Positions 53,318 to 63,721 of a stretch of DNA of 64,000 bases are shown piece by piece. The translations under genes and the position numbers were made by a program. Within the stretch, counting starts at the first letter, position 1, and every line of letters begins with the position of its first letter. The DNA is taken from assembly GCF_004363655.1 (NCBI RefSeq), contig NZ_SNZH01000013.1, positions 62,001 through 126,000 of the forward strand, given 5' to 3'. The notes below the pieces were generated by a model. That model saw only the letters and a program-made list of their open reading frames with translations, was not told where the DNA came from and ran no database searches. This stretch comes from Tahibacter aquaticus (GTDB taxonomy: Bacteria; Pseudomonadota; Gammaproteobacteria; Xanthomonadales; Rhodanobacteraceae).

Positions 53318-53429
53318 GCCGCGGCGGTTCGTGGCGAAATGTCTCATGGTGTAAATCTTTATTACAGCGAGTGAGTGCAAGCCCGGATATTCCGCGCCAG
53401 AAATCCCTCACGCTGTAAATCTTTATCAC
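53284..53429. repeat. Three direct repeats of TGTAAATCTTTATTAC
   Basis: Near-identical 16-mers start at 53284 (TGTAAACCTTTATTAC), 53350 (TGTAAATCTTTATTAC) and 53414 (TGTAAATCTTTATCAC), spaced 66 and 64 bp, about six helical turns. Flanks are also similar (CAC/CAT-G before, GC after). They lie upstream of the DUF481 gene and the first is inside soeC. Candidate binding sites on one helix face. Confidence 0.6.
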
Positions 53430-53614
53430 CGCAGCCGCTACATACGCGCCAGACAGCGCAAAAAACCGCGCTAGACTGGCCGCGCACTGGTTGCTGCGTC
53501 GATGCGATTCAGACCAGATTCAATCCGTCGCCGTAGTATCCGGCGCTCCGTTTGCCCGCGGTTCACGCGCACTGGGCAGCGGTCCCGATTATTTCTCGAA
53601 GAAGGGTTGAACCC

Positions 53615-54367
53615 ATGAAAAAACTCCTGATCGCCACGACCTTACTTGCCGCACTGCCGTTCGCCGCGTTCGCCGACGGTGGCTGGAACGGTTCCGGTGA
53701 ACTCGGCTTCGCCGCCTCGCGCGGCAATGCCAAGTCGGAAAACCTCAATGCCAAGTTGAACTTCAGCAAGGAAGACGACACCTGGAAGGACAACTTCTAT
53801 CTCACCGCCCTGCGTTCCAAGGGCAATAGCACCAGCATCCAGAGCATCGACGGCGTACCCACCGCCGTCACCAGCTACGACTACACCGCTAACCGCTACG
53901 AGGCAGGCGCCTCGGCCGGCTACAAGTTCGACGAGCGCAGCTATCTGGTCGGTGCGCTGCGCTACGAAAACGACGATTTCTCGCCGTTCAACTACCAGGC
54001 CGTGGTTTCGCTGGGTTACGGCTATACCGCCATCAAGAACGAACGTACCGAGCTTTCGTTCGAAGTCGGCCCGGGCTACAAGCGCGTCGAGCCGGTGCTG
54101 ACCGGCGAGACCGAATCGGACGTCGTCGGCCGCGGCCTGATCGGCTTCAAGTACCGCTTCAACGAGAACACCGGCTTCGAAAACACCTTCCTGGTCGAAG
54201 CGGGTTCCGACAACACCTTCTACCAGAACGATGCCGGCCTCGTGGTCAACATGAACAAGACCCTGGCGCTGAAGCTCGGCTACCAGGTTCGCCACAACAG
54301 CGACGTTGCGCCGGGCCTGAAGAAGACCGACCAGCTGATGACGACGAACCTGGTCTACAACTTCTGA
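53615..54367 (+). CDS. DUF481-family outer-membrane beta-barrel protein
   Basis: This 250-residue protein starts MKKLLIATTLLAALPFAAFA, a Sec signal peptide. The rest is alternating beta-strands with Gly and aromatic residues (WNGSGELGFAASRGNAKSEN, the family's N-terminal mark) and ends in LVYNF, the terminal Phe typical of outer-membrane barrels. The function is unknown; some homologues are salt-stress induced. A strong terminator follows. Confidence 0.92.
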   Translation: MKKLLIATTLLAALPFAAFADGGWNGSGELGFAASRGNAKSENLNAKLNFSKEDDTWKDNFYLTALRSKGNSTSIQSIDGVPTAVTSYDYTANRYEAGASAGYKFDERSYLVGALRYENDDFSPFNYQAVVSLGYGYTAIKNERTELSFEVGPGYKRVEPVLTGETESDVVGRGLIGFKYRFNENTGFENTFLVEAGSDNTFYQNDAGLVVNMNKTLALKLGYQVRHNSDVAPGLKKTDQLMTTNLVYNF

Positions 54368-54390
54368 TATTTGTTGCAGAAGGTAAAAAG

Positions 54391-54416
54391 AAAACGGGCC
54401 CTGCGGGGCCCGTTTT
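54391..54416. terminator. Bidirectional Rho-independent terminator between DUF481 gene and hemC
   Basis: A perfect 11-bp stem, AAAACGGGCCC/GGGCCCGTTTT, with a TGCG loop has T runs on both strands. It serves the convergent DUF481 and hemC genes. Confidence 0.93.
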
Positions 54417-54443
54417 CGTTGGCGACGGCGACGGCGACAGAAC

Positions 54444-55355
54444 TCAGCGCAGCATGGCATCCGCGCCCTGGTCGAGCAGCCGTTGCGCCACCTGCTCGCC
54501 CAGCGCTTCGGGTGCATCGACCGCACCGAGCGCCTCGGCACGCAGCAGCCGGCCGCTGCGCGCATCGCCGACCAGGCCGATCAGTTGCAGCAGCCCCTGC
54601 TCGATTTCCAGGCAATACGCGCCAATAGGCACACTACAGCTGCCATGCAGGCGCCGGTTCATCGCGCGCTCGGCTGCCGTGCAGCGCCAGCTGTCGGCGT
54701 CATTGAGCGGCTGCAGGCGTTCCAGCGTAGCGCGGTCGCCGCTACGGTATTCGACGGCAATGGCGCCCTGGGCCACGGCAGGAATCCAGTCCGGCGGCTG
54801 CAGGCGGCTCGCGATGCGCCCGGCCAGGCCCAGGCGGTCCAGTCCGGCGCAGGCCAGCACGATGGCGTCGTACTGCTCGGCATCGAGCTTGCCCAGGCGC
54901 GTACCGACGTTGCCGCGCAGGTCGATCAGCTGCAGGTCCGGCCGCAGTGCGCGCAGTTGTGCCTGGCGGCGCAGCGACGAAGTGCCGACGCGGGCGCCGG
55001 CCGGCAGCTCGACAAGGCTGCGGTAGCGGTTGCTGACGAACGCGTCGGCCGCGTCGGCTCGCTCCAGCACCGCCCCCAGGGCAAAGCCCGCTTCCAGCTG
55101 CATCGGCACATCTTTCAGCGAGTGCACGGCGATGTCGGCGCGGCCTTCCTGCATGGCGACTTCCAGTTCCTTGAGGAACAGTCCCTTGCCGCCGATCGCC
55201 GACAGCGGCTGGTCGAGAATCTGGTCGCCCCGGGTCGTCATTGGCACCAGTTCCACTACCAGGCCGGCATGCAGCTGGCGCAGGCGTGCGGCCACATGCT
55301 CGGCCTGCCACAGGGCCAGCGCGCTCTGGCGCGTGGCGATTCGAAGCTGTTTCAT
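54444..55355 (-). CDS. hemC: Porphobilinogen deaminase (hydroxymethylbilane synthase)
   Basis: This 303-residue enzyme joins four porphobilinogens into hydroxymethylbilane in tetrapyrrole synthesis. Hallmarks are [20 protein letters not shown] at the start, [14 protein letters not shown] with the catalytic Asp, [22 protein letters not shown], and [11 protein letters not shown] with the Cys that carries the dipyrromethane cofactor. Its length is as expected. Usually it is followed by hemD; here it is followed by a terminator, so it stands alone. Confidence 0.97.
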   Translation of the reverse strand: MKQLRIATRQSALALWQAEHVAARLRQLHAGLVVELVPMTTRGDQILDQPLSAIGGKGLFLKELEVAMQEGRADIAVHSLKDVPMQLEAGFALGAVLERADAADAFVSNRYRSLVELPAGARVGTSSLRRQAQLRALRPDLQLIDLRGNVGTRLGKLDAEQYDAIVLACAGLDRLGLAGRIASRLQPPDWIPAVAQGAIAVEYRSGDRATLERLQPLNDADSWRCTAAERAMNRRLHGSCSVPIGAYCLEIEQGLLQLIGLVGDARSGRLLRAEALGAVDAPEALGEQVAQRLLDQGADAMLR

Positions 55356-55688
55356 CGGTCGTTCGGCGGATTGAGGGACGGCGCATCCTAGCCTGACTCG
55401 GCCCGCGCACCCAATCGCCGCGGCTGCGGCATGGCGCCGCGGGCGAGCGGCCCGCGCCGGCGGCCTGCTTGCGCAGCAGCCCCGGCCATGACCCGCGCCG
55501 CCAATGCAGGCGTATCTGCGGATTCGACAACCACCTCACGCATGCCTGAGGGATTCCCCCCTTGCGCCGCCGACTTCGTGACAAGTTATTTACTTTTTCG
55601 ACATTCAACTATTCTTTTTGTGTACTTGTGGTTATAGACTAGCAACGCCGAAGGATCGCAACATCTGCGCAAGACCTGGAGAACGCGA
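55356..55688. other. Divergent intergenic region before the NRPS cluster
   Basis: The right half (55575-55640) is strikingly AT-rich, with TTATTTACTTTTTCGACA and a TATAGA hexamer near 55633, and is the likely promoter for the MbtH-NRPS genes. No clean -35 at correct spacing is seen. The left half carries the hemC leader. No gene is supported. Confidence 0.45.
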
Positions 55689-55898
55689 ATGACTCACCCT
55701 CTGGACGATGCAACGGCGTCCTGTCTGGTGCTGCTCAATCAGGAAGGACGCTACTCCCTGTGGCCGGCGTTCCTGGCCGTACCTGCGGGCTGGGCTGTCG
55801 CCCTGGCCGCCAGCGACCGCGAAACCTGCCGCGTCTACCTGGAAACGCACTGGCGCGATTGCGGCAGGGTACAAGCCGCCGACACGACACCGGCCTGA
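55689..55898 (+). CDS. MbtH-like NRPS partner protein
   Basis: This 69-residue protein starts at 55689, after GGAG. It has the MbtH pattern: LLNQEGRYSLWPAFLAVPAGW with the two conserved Trp, then CRVYLETHWRD. MbtH proteins bind adenylation domains and are needed for folding or activity of many. The C-terminus lacks the usual W-T-D-M-R-P-x-S-L ending and reads HWRDCGRVQ, a divergence. It lies 145 bp before the NRPS gene. Confidence 0.9.
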   Translation: MTHPLDDATASCLVLLNQEGRYSLWPAFLAVPAGWAVALAASDRETCRVYLETHWRDCGRVQAADTTPA

Positions 55899-56043
55899 CC
55901 GGTCGGCGCCGCGCGCCAAAACGTCACGCCATCGCCGTTCCGGCGCTGCTTCCCGCTGCCTCCAGGGTGCAGCGCGGTGTCGTATCGCCCGGGACACACC
56001 TGCGCCGATTGCCGCGCCGGCTGCTGCCGGCTGGAGACTACTC

Positions 56044-59000
56044 ATGTTCAGCGCCGCGCCCGCTTCCGCTTCGCTGCCGTTGACCGGCGGCCAGATGGGC
56101 ATCTGGCTGGGTCACGAATTTGCCGGCAGCGACACCAATTTCAATCTGGCCGAAGCGGTGGAAATCCGCGGCGGCATCGACGTCGCGCAGTTTCTCGCCG
56201 CCATGGCCGACCTGGTGAGCGAAGCCGACACCACGCGCGTGCGCATCGCCGCCGGCAGCGACGGGCCGCACCAGCTGATCGACCCGTACTTTCGCGGCGA
56301 TTTGCCTTATGTGGATTTTTCCCGCGAGGCCGACGGCCGCGCCGCGGCGGAAGCCTGGATGCGCCAGGACTACCTGCAGCGCGGCGACCTGGCGCGCGAA
56401 GCATTGTTCCGCTTTGCCTTGCTGCGCGTCGGCGACGACAGCTACATCTGGTATCACCGCTGCCACCATATCGTCATGGACGGCTTCGGCGGCGGCCTGG
56501 TGGCGCGGCGCCTGGCCGAGCTGTACAGCGCCCGCGTACAGCAGCGCGCGCCCGACCCGGCCAGCGCTTTCGGCTCGCTCGCCAGCCTGGTCGAGGAAGA
56601 GGCCGCCTATCGCGAATCCGGCCGCTTCCCCCGCGACCGCCACTACTGGATGAGCCGCTTCGCCGACACGCCGGCACCGGCCAGCCTGGCCCAGCGCCGC
56701 CTGCCCAACCGCGGCGGCCTGCTGCGCCGGACTGCCTTCCTCGCGCACACACGCGTCGGCGAGTTGCGCCGCATCGCACAGGAACTCGGCGCCACGCTGC
56801 CGCAGCTGCTGATCGCGGCAACCTGCGCCTATCTGTATCGCATGACCGGCGCGGACGATCTCGTCGTCGGCGTGCCGGTGACCGCACGGCATAACGAGCG
56901 CATGCGCCGCGTTCCGGCCATGGTCGCCAACGCCGTGCCGCTGCGCCTGGCCGTGCGGGCCGAGCTGCCGCTGGCCGAACTGGTGCGCGAAACTGGCCGG
57001 CAGATGCGCCAGCTGCTGCGCCACCAGGCGTATCGCTATGAAGAACTGCGCCGCGACCTCGGCCTGCTGAACAGCAACCAGCCGCTGTTCACCACCGTCG
57101 TCAATGTCGAACCCTTCGACTACGACTTTCGCTACGGCGACTGCCCCGGCACACCGCGCAACTTGTCCAACGGCACGGCCGAAGACCTGGGCATCTTCTT
57201 CTACGATCGCGGCAACGGCCAGGACATACAGATCGACTTCGACGCGAATCCCGCTTTGTATACCGAGGAAGCGCTGGCCGGGCACCAGCAGCGCCTGCAG
57301 CAGCTGCTCGACGCCCTGATCGAAGACCCGCACCGCTGCCTGGGCAGCATCGAGCTGCTCGATGCCGCCTGCCGCCACCAGGTAGTACACGACTGGAATG
57401 CCACCGCACAGCCACTGGCGCGCACTACGCTGGCTGCCCTGCTGCAGGTCGCACTGCGGCAGCATGCAGCGCGCACGGCGCTGCAGTTCGGCGACGCCAG
57501 CCTGGACTATGCGCACCTCGACCAGCACGCCGAAGCGCTGGCGCAGCAGCTGCGCCGGCGTGGCGTGCGCCGCGGCAGCATCGTCGCCGTGGCGATACCG
57601 CGTTCGTTCGAGCTGGTCATCGCCCTGCTCGCCAGCCTGCGCTGCGGCGCAGCCTATCTGCCGCTGGACAGCGACTATCCGCGCGAACGCCTCGCCTTCA
57701 TGCTCGACGACGCCCGGCCCGGCCTGGTGCTGACCACGACCGTCGCCGCCGCCGCCCTGCCCGACACCGCGCCCCTGCTGCTGATCGACCAGCCCTGGCA
57801 AACCGACGCTACCGATACGGCGGCGGCAACGCAGCAGGAAGCAACGCCGGCCGACCCGGCCTATGTCATCTACACCTCCGGCACTACTGGCCGCCCCAAG
57901 GGCGTAGTCACCGCGCATGCGGCCATCGTCAACCGCCTGCTCTGGATGCAGGACGCGCTGCAGCTCACTCCGCAGGACCGCATTCTGCAGAAGACGCCGG
58001 CGAGCTTCGATGTCTCGGTATGGGAATTCTTCCTGCCGCTGCTCGGCGGCGCCACCCTGGTGCTGGCCCAGCCGGGCGCACACAAGGATCCTGCCCAGAT
58101 AGCCGACGTCCTGGCCCGGCAGCAGATCAGCATTGTGCATTTTGTCCCATCTATGCTGGATGCATTCCTGTCCCAGGCCGCCCTGCCGCAACTGCCGGCG
58201 CTGCGGCATGTGGTCTGCAGCGGCGAAGCGCTGCCGCCGGAACTGCTGCGCCGCTTCCGCCGGCGCTATTCCTGCGCGCTGCACAACCTGTACGGCCCTA
58301 CCGAGGCCGCCGTCGACGTGAGCAGCTGGACCGCGCCGCAATCCGACTCCTTGCCCATCAAGGGGCAGGCCAGCATTGGGATGGCGCCTGCCTCGGCCCC
58401 ATCGGTTGCGAACACCGCAAGCACCGCACAGCCGTCCTCGCATACCGCGTACGACGCGCGGCGAGTGGAAACCGGCCAGAACCTGCAGCTGTCGGCGACA
58501 GAGCTTCACCCGCTTGAGCGGAACGCATCGGCACCCGCCAGCGTGCCGATCGGCAAGCCAATCTGGAATATAAAACTTTATATACTCGATGCCGCCTTGC
58601 AGCCGCTGCCACCGCTCGCCCGCGGCGATCTGTATCTCGCCGGCCTGGGCCTGGGCGAAGGCTATCTGGACCGGCCCGACCTTACGGCCGAACGCTTCAT
58701 CGCCAATCCGTTCGGCCCGCCGGGCAGCCGCATGTACCGCAGCGGCGATATCGCCAGCTGGAATGCCCAGGGCGAGATCGAATACCACGGCCGCAGCGAT
58801 GCCCAGATCAAGCTGCGCGGCCTGCGCATCGAACTGGCCGAAATCGAGGCCGTGCTGCTGCGCCAGGCCGGAGTGGCCCAGGCCGCGGTCGACGTGCGCG
58901 ACCAACGCCTGGTCGCCTACCTCGTAGCCAGTCCCGGCAGCGATCCGGTGCCTGCGTCATTGCGCGAACAGTTGGCGCGCACCCTGCCCGACTACATGCT

Positions 59001-62000
59001 GCCTGCCAGTTTCGTGCTGCTGCCGCGGCTGCCGCTGAGCCTCAGCGGCAAGCTGGACCGCGCCGCCCTGCCGGCGGCCGAGGCCCGTCCGGCCGCGCCG
59101 TATGCGCCGCCGCGCACGCCGACGGAAAGCGCGCTGGCCGAACTGTGGGCAGCCACCTTCAAACTCGACCGCCTGGGCATACACGACAACTTCTTCGAAC
59201 TGGGCGGCCACTCGCTGCTGATCGTGCAGCTGCTGTCGAAGATCCGCGAGCGCTTTCTGGTGGAGCTGCCGCTGGACACGCTTTTCCAGGTTTCCACGAT
59301 TGCAGAACTGGCCGAACGCCTGGACCAGGCCGCGCCGCCGCGCCCGCCGCTGCGGCCACAGCCGCGCGGCGAACGCGCGCCGCTGTCGTTCGCCCAGGCG
59401 CGCTGGTGGTTCCTCAGCCACCTGGCCGGCGCGGCGCCGGCCTGCAACATGCCGCTAGCCCTGCGCCTGTCCGGCAACCTGGACAAGGCCGCGCTGAGTG
59501 CGGCGCTGCACGACCTGGTACAGCGTCATGAAAGCCTGCGCACGGTCTACCGGCTGCACGAGGGCCGGCCCTGGCAACAGGTGCTGCCGCTCGCCGCGGC
59601 GCCGCCACGGCCGATCGAGGCCATCGCGAGCGAGGACGACATCGAGTCGCGCCTGCAGGCCGCTGCCGAAGTCGGTTTCGACCTCGCCCAGGAAGCGCCG
59701 CTGCGCGTACACCTGTTCGCGCTGGACAGCGACGAGCACGTGCTGTTGCTGCTGCTGCACCATATTGCCGGCGACGGTGCCTCGCTGCTGCCGCTGGGAC
59801 GTGATCTTGGCCTGGCCTATGCGGCACGCCTGCGCGGCACCGCGCCGGACTGGCAGCCGCTGCCGCTGCAGTACGCCGACTTCGCCGTGTGGCAGGAGCG
59901 CCTGCTGCGCGAGGACGACGAACAGCACAGCATGGCGCGCCAGCGCGCCTACTGGCAGCAGGCGCTGCACGGCCTGCCGGAGCAGATCCGCCTGCCCTGG
60001 GACCGGCCGCGGCCAGCCCAGGCCAGTCATCGCGGCGGCGTTGCACCGCTGCAGATTTCTGCCGAAGTGCATGCCCGTCTGCTGCAACTGGCGCGCGATA
60101 CCCAGGCCAGCATCTTCATGCTGGTACAGGCCGCGCTGGCAGCACTGCTGACGCGCCTGGGCGCCGGCAGCGATATTCCGCTGGGCTGCGCTGTCGCCGG
60201 CCGCCACGATCACCAGCTCGACGACCTGATCGGCTGCTTCGTCAACACCCTGGTGCTGCGCACCGACACCGCGGCCGTGCCGGGCCAGTGCGAACCGAGC
60301 CTGCGCGAACTGGCGGCGCGCGTGCGCGAGCGCAACCTGGGCGCCTATGCCCACCAGGATCTGCCCTTCGACCATCTGGTCGAACTGCTGCAGCCGCAGC
60401 GTTCCCGCGCCAGCCATCCCCTGTTCCAGGTGATGCTGGGCTTCCAGAACAGCCAGGCGCTGGAATTCGACCTGCCCGGCCTGGCGTTGACGCCGCAGCC
60501 GGTGCCGCGGCATTCGGCCAAGTTCGACCTCGCCTTCATCCTGAGCGAGACGCGCAGCGGCGACGGCCTGCCCGGCGGTATACAAGGCGGCATCGAATAC
60601 AGTGCCGACTTGTTCGACGCGGCCACGGCGACGGCGCTGGCACGGCGCTTCGAACGCTGGCTGGAACTGCTCAGCGCCTCGCCGGACGAATCCTTCGCCG
60701 CCCTGCCCCTGCTCAGCGCAGACGAACACGAGTGGCTGGCCGCGCATGCGCAGCGGCCGCGCGCGCTGGCCTGGCGCAGCCTGGCCGATTTCGTGCAGCA
60801 GCAGGCCGCGCAGCAGCCCTCGCTGCCGGCCTTGCTGTGGGGTTCGCAGCAGTGGAGCTACGCGGAACTGAATGCACGGGCCAATCGGCTGGCGCATCTG
60901 CTGATCGGCCGCGGGCATGGGCCCGGCGACGTGCTGGCCGGCGTGTTCGACGACGCGCGCACGCGCATCGTGGCACAGCTGGCGATCGCCAAATGCGGCG
61001 CGGCCAGCCTGCTGCTGCCGCCGGCCCAGGCCCTGCTGCGCCTGCCGCAGGCACTGGCACAACTGCCCATCGCCGCGGTGCTGGCCGATACCGATCTGCC
61101 CGCCGCAGCAATGCCACTGCCGTTCATCCAGCTGCACGCGGCAGATACCGCAGCCACACTGGCCGGCCAGGCCGCACACGATCCCCGCGACGGCGAACGC
61201 CGCCGGCCGCTGCAGCCGCAGGATCTGGCCTATGTGATCTTCACCTCCGGCTCCAGCGGCACGCCCAAGGCCGTCGCCGTCGCCCATGCCGGCCTGGCCA
61301 GCCTCGCCACCGACCTGGTGGAACAGTTGCACCTGGATACAAGTGCACGTGTATTGCAGTACTCCTCCTGCGCCTTCGACGCCTCGGTAATGGACCTGCT
61401 GATGGCCTTCGCCGCCGGCGCCGCACTGGTGCTGCCGGTGCAGGAACGGCCACTGGGCGATGAGCTGGCCGAGCTGCTGCAGCAGCAGCGCATCAGCCAT
61501 GCGCTGATTCCGCCTGCGGCGCTGGGCACCTTGCCGATGCGGGAACTACCGGCGCTGCGCTGCCTGGTGGTCGGCGGCGAAGCCTGCGCACCAGAACTGG
61601 TGGCGCAATGGTCGCGCGGACGCCGCCTGATCAATGCCTACGGCCCCACCGAGGCAACCATCTGCAGCAGCCTGAGCGCGCCGCTGTCCGGCAACGGCCG
61701 CATCGACGCGGGCAGGCCGGTGAGCAATACCGGCCTGCTGATCCTCGACGAGCAATTGCGCCTGCTGCCGCCGGGGCTGTGCGGCGAGCTCTATATCGCT
61801 GGTGCCGGCCTGGCCAGCGGCTATCTCGGCCAGCCGTTCCTGACCGCCCAGCGTTTCATCGCCAATCCACACGGCCCGGCTGGCAGCCGCCTGTACCGCA
61901 GCGGCGACCTGGCGCGCTGGAACGCCCAGGGCCAGCTGGAGCTGCTGGGGCGCTGCGATGCACAGCTGAAGGTGCGCGGCTACCGCATAGAACCGGCGGA

Positions 62001-63678
62001 AATCGAGGCGGCACTGCTGCTACATGCCCAGGTGCAGCAGGCCGCCGTCGTGGCCCGAGCCGATGCAGCCGGCAGCCAGCGCCTGATCGCCTATGTGCTG
62101 GCGCGGCCGGCAGTGGCCCCGGCGGTGCTGCGCCAGCATCTGGCCGCGCTGCTGCCGGACTACATGTTGCCTTCTGTCTTTATGGTTTTATCCAGCTGGC
62201 CGCTGGGCGTGGGCGGAAAGCTCGACCGCGAGCAGCTGCCGCCGCCGCAGTTCGACGCCGACACGGCATTTGCCGCCGCGCAGACGCCGCTGCAGCAGAC
62301 CCTGGCGGCGCTGCTGGCCAGCACGCTGGACCTGGCCCGCGTCGGCCTTCACGACAACTTCTTCGACATCGGCGGGCATTCGCTGCTGGCGCTGCAGCTG
62401 GGCCAGCGCATCCGCGCCGAGATCGATGCGGCCTTTCCTCTCAGCGGCATCTATACCCATCCCAGCGTGGCCGAGCTGGCACGCCTGATCGAAGTCGGCA
62501 GCGCCGAGGAAGTGCCGCAGCTGGACCGCGACGCGCAACTGCCGGCGGATATCCGCTGGAACGGCGCGCGTCCGGCGCCGCAGCCCACGTGTGTGCTGCT
62601 GACCGGCGCTACCGGCTTTGTCGGCAGTCATCTGCTGGCCGCCCTGCTGCGCGACACCTCGGCGCAGGTGATCTGTACCGTGCGCGCCGCCGATGCGGCA
62701 CAGGCGCGCACGCGGCTGCTGCAGTCGCTGGCGCTGCGCCGGCTCGATGTGGATGCGGCGCAGGCCCGCATCGATGTGATCGCCGCCGATCTGGACCTGC
62801 CGCAACTGGGCCTGGCGCCGGCGCAGCTGGCACGCATCGAACACGACTGCGACCTGCTGCTGCACTGCGCCGCGCGGGTCGATTTCCTCAAGCCCTATGC
62901 CGCCCTGCGCGCGGCCAATGTGGATAGCACGCTGGCGCTGATCCGCTGCAGCCAGCGCGGCCGGCCCAAGCACCTGCACCTGGTTTCCACGCTGGCCGTG
63001 ATCGGCCCGGACAACGGCGCGGAAGTCGACGAAGCCGCGGCACTGGCGTCCTGGCACGGCCTGGTCGACGGCTATAGCCAGAGCAAATGGGTGGCCGACA
63101 GCCTGGCGCGCCAGGCGCAGCGGCGCGGTCTGCCGCTGAGCATCTATCGCCTGGGCGCGGTGACCGGCGACCGCCGCCACGCGATCTGCAATCCGGCCGA
63201 CCTGATCTGGCGCGTGACGCGGCTGTATGCAGACCTGGGCGCGATTCCGGCGCTGGAACTGCCGCTCAACCTCACCCCGGCCGACGACGTGGCCAGCGCC
63301 ATCGTCGCGCTGGCGACACGGGCGGAAAGCTGGGGCCAGGTCTATCACCTGGGCAGTCCGCAGCCACTGCAGGCCAGCGATATACCCGCCGTGTTCGAGC
63401 AACTGGGCCGCACGCTGCAGACATTGCCGCTGGCGCACTGGCTGGAACGCGCCCGTGCCCGCCTCGCCCGCACGCAGGACCTGGAGCTGGCCGCCGTGCT
63501 GGGCATTCTCGACCGCTACGATAGTGTGCAGCGCTATCCCCAGGTACATGCCGCGGCGACCCAGCTCGCCCTGCAGCGCGCCGGTGCGGCGATTGCGCCG
63601 GTCGATCGCGCGCTGCTGCGGCGCTATTGCGAAAACCTCGGCCTGGGCAAGGGCACCAGCCCGGCATTGCCCGCGTGA
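56044..63678 (+). CDS. Two-module NRPS with reductive release, C-A-T-C-A-T-R
   Basis: This is a 2,544-residue synthetase starting at the ATG at 56044, after GGAG. Domains: C1 (~10-430, HHIVMDG at 141); A1 (~475-975, SGTTGRPKG near 612, FDVSVWEFF at 655, YGPTEAAVD at 750); T1 (Ser1057 in GGHSL); C2 (~1110-1540, HHIAGDG at 1239); A2 (~1580-2025, SGSSGTPKA near 1735); T2 (Ser2113); R (~2180-2520, GATGFVGSHL at 2188 and catalytic Tyr2344 in YSQSKW). C1-A1 resemble EntF; pocket residues read D-V-W-H-V-S-L-V-D, predicting serine. The A2 pocket, D-A-M-L-V-G-A-I-C, suggests a hydrophobic or aromatic residue, with low certainty. The R domain replaces a thioesterase and should release an aldehyde or alcohol by NAD(P)H reduction. 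A ~50-residue low-complexity insert lies in A1 (about 763-832). Confidence 0.95.
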   Translation: MFSAAPASASLPLTGGQMGIWLGHEFAGSDTNFNLAEAVEIRGGIDVAQFLAAMADLVSEADTTRVRIAAGSDGPHQLIDPYFRGDLPYVDFSREADGRAAAEAWMRQDYLQRGDLAREALFRFALLRVGDDSYIWYHRCHHIVMDGFGGGLVARRLAELYSARVQQRAPDPASAFGSLASLVEEEAAYRESGRFPRDRHYWMSRFADTPAPASLAQRRLPNRGGLLRRTAFLAHTRVGELRRIAQELGATLPQLLIAATCAYLYRMTGADDLVVGVPVTARHNERMRRVPAMVANAVPLRLAVRAELPLAELVRETGRQMRQLLRHQAYRYEELRRDLGLLNSNQPLFTTVVNVEPFDYDFRYGDCPGTPRNLSNGTAEDLGIFFYDRGNGQDIQIDFDANPALYTEEALAGHQQRLQQLLDALIEDPHRCLGSIELLDAACRHQVVHDWNATAQPLARTTLAALLQVALRQHAARTALQFGDASLDYAHLDQHAEALAQQLRRRGVRRGSIVAVAIPRSFELVIALLASLRCGAAYLPLDSDYPRERLAFMLDDARPGLVLTTTVAAAALPDTAPLLLIDQPWQTDATDTAAATQQEATPADPAYVIYTSGTTGRPKGVVTAHAAIVNRLLWMQDALQLTPQDRILQKTPASFDVSVWEFFLPLLGGATLVLAQPGAHKDPAQIADVLARQQISIVHFVPSMLDAFLSQAALPQLPALRHVVCSGEALPPELLRRFRRRYSCALHNLYGPTEAAVDVSSWTAPQSDSLPIKGQASIGMAPASAPSVANTASTAQPSSHTAYDARRVETGQNLQLSATELHPLERNASAPASVPIGKPIWNIKLYILDAALQPLPPLARGDLYLAGLGLGEGYLDRPDLTAERFIANPFGPPGSRMYRSGDIASWNAQGEIEYHGRSDAQIKLRGLRIELAEIEAVLLRQAGVAQAAVDVRDQRLVAYLVASPGSDPVPASLREQLARTLPDYMLPASFVLLPRLPLSLSGKLDRAALPAAEARPAAPYAPPRTPTESALAELWAATFKLDRLGIHDNFFELGGHSLLIVQLLSKIRERFLVELPLDTLFQVSTIAELAERLDQAAPPRPPLRPQPRGERAPLSFAQARWWFLSHLAGAAPACNMPLALRLSGNLDKAALSAALHDLVQRHESLRTVYRLHEGRPWQQVLPLAAAPPRPIEAIASEDDIESRLQAAAEVGFDLAQEAPLRVHLFALDSDEHVLLLLLHHIAGDGASLLPLGRDLGLAYAARLRGTAPDWQPLPLQYADFAVWQERLLREDDEQHSMARQRAYWQQALHGLPEQIRLPWDRPRPAQASHRGGVAPLQISAEVHARLLQLARDTQASIFMLVQAALAALLTRLGAGSDIPLGCAVAGRHDHQLDDLIGCFVNTLVLRTDTAAVPGQCEPSLRELAARVRERNLGAYAHQDLPFDHLVELLQPQRSRASHPLFQVMLGFQNSQALEFDLPGLALTPQPVPRHSAKFDLAFILSETRSGDGLPGGIQGGIEYSADLFDAATATALARRFERWLELLSASPDESFAALPLLSADEHEWLAAHAQRPRALAWRSLADFVQQQAAQQPSLPALLWGSQQWSYAELNARANRLAHLLIGRGHGPGDVLAGVFDDARTRIVAQLAIAKCGAASLLLPPAQALLRLPQALAQLPIAAVLADTDLPAAAMPLPFIQLHAADTAATLAGQAAHDPRDGERRRPLQPQDLAYVIFTSGSSGTPKAVAVAHAGLASLATDLVEQLHLDTSARVLQYSSCAFDASVMDLLMAFAAGAALVLPVQERPLGDELAELLQQQRISHALIPPAALGTLPMRELPALRCLVVGGEACAPELVAQWSRGRRLINAYGPTEATICSSLSAPLSGNGRIDAGRPVSNTGLLILDEQLRLLPPGLCGELYIAGAGLASGYLGQPFLTAQRFIANPHGPAGSRLYRSGDLARWNAQGQLELLGRCDAQLKVRGYRIEPAEIEAALLLHAQVQQAAVVARADAAGSQRLIAYVLARPAVAPAVLRQHLAALLPDYMLPSVFMVLSSWPLGVGGKLDREQLPPPQFDADTAFAAAQTPLQQTLAALLASTLDLARVGLHDNFFDIGGHSLLALQLGQRIRAEIDAAFPLSGIYTHPSVAELARLIEVGSAEEVPQLDRDAQLPADIRWNGARPAPQPTCVLLTGATGFVGSHLLAALLRDTSAQVICTVRAADAAQARTRLLQSLALRRLDVDAAQARIDVIAADLDLPQLGLAPAQLARIEHDCDLLLHCAARVDFLKPYAALRAANVDSTLALIRCSQRGRPKHLHLVSTLAVIGPDNGAEVDEAAALASWHGLVDGYSQSKWVADSLARQAQRRGLPLSIYRLGAVTGDRRHAICNPADLIWRVTRLYADLGAIPALELPLNLTPADDVASAIVALATRAESWGQVYHLGSPQPLQASDIPAVFEQLGRTLQTLPLAHWLERARARLARTQDLELAAVLGILDRYDSVQRYPQVHAAATQLALQRAGAAIAPVDRALLRRYCENLGLGKGTSPALPA

Positions 63679-63721
63679 AACCACCGCATAGTTTTCTTGT
63701 ATACGAAAGGAGATTGCTGCC

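Noticed and set aside
56038-58905. 955-codon minus-strand ORF opposite the NRPS
   Set aside because: Composition is that of a GC shadow; the plus strand has complete NRPS motifs.
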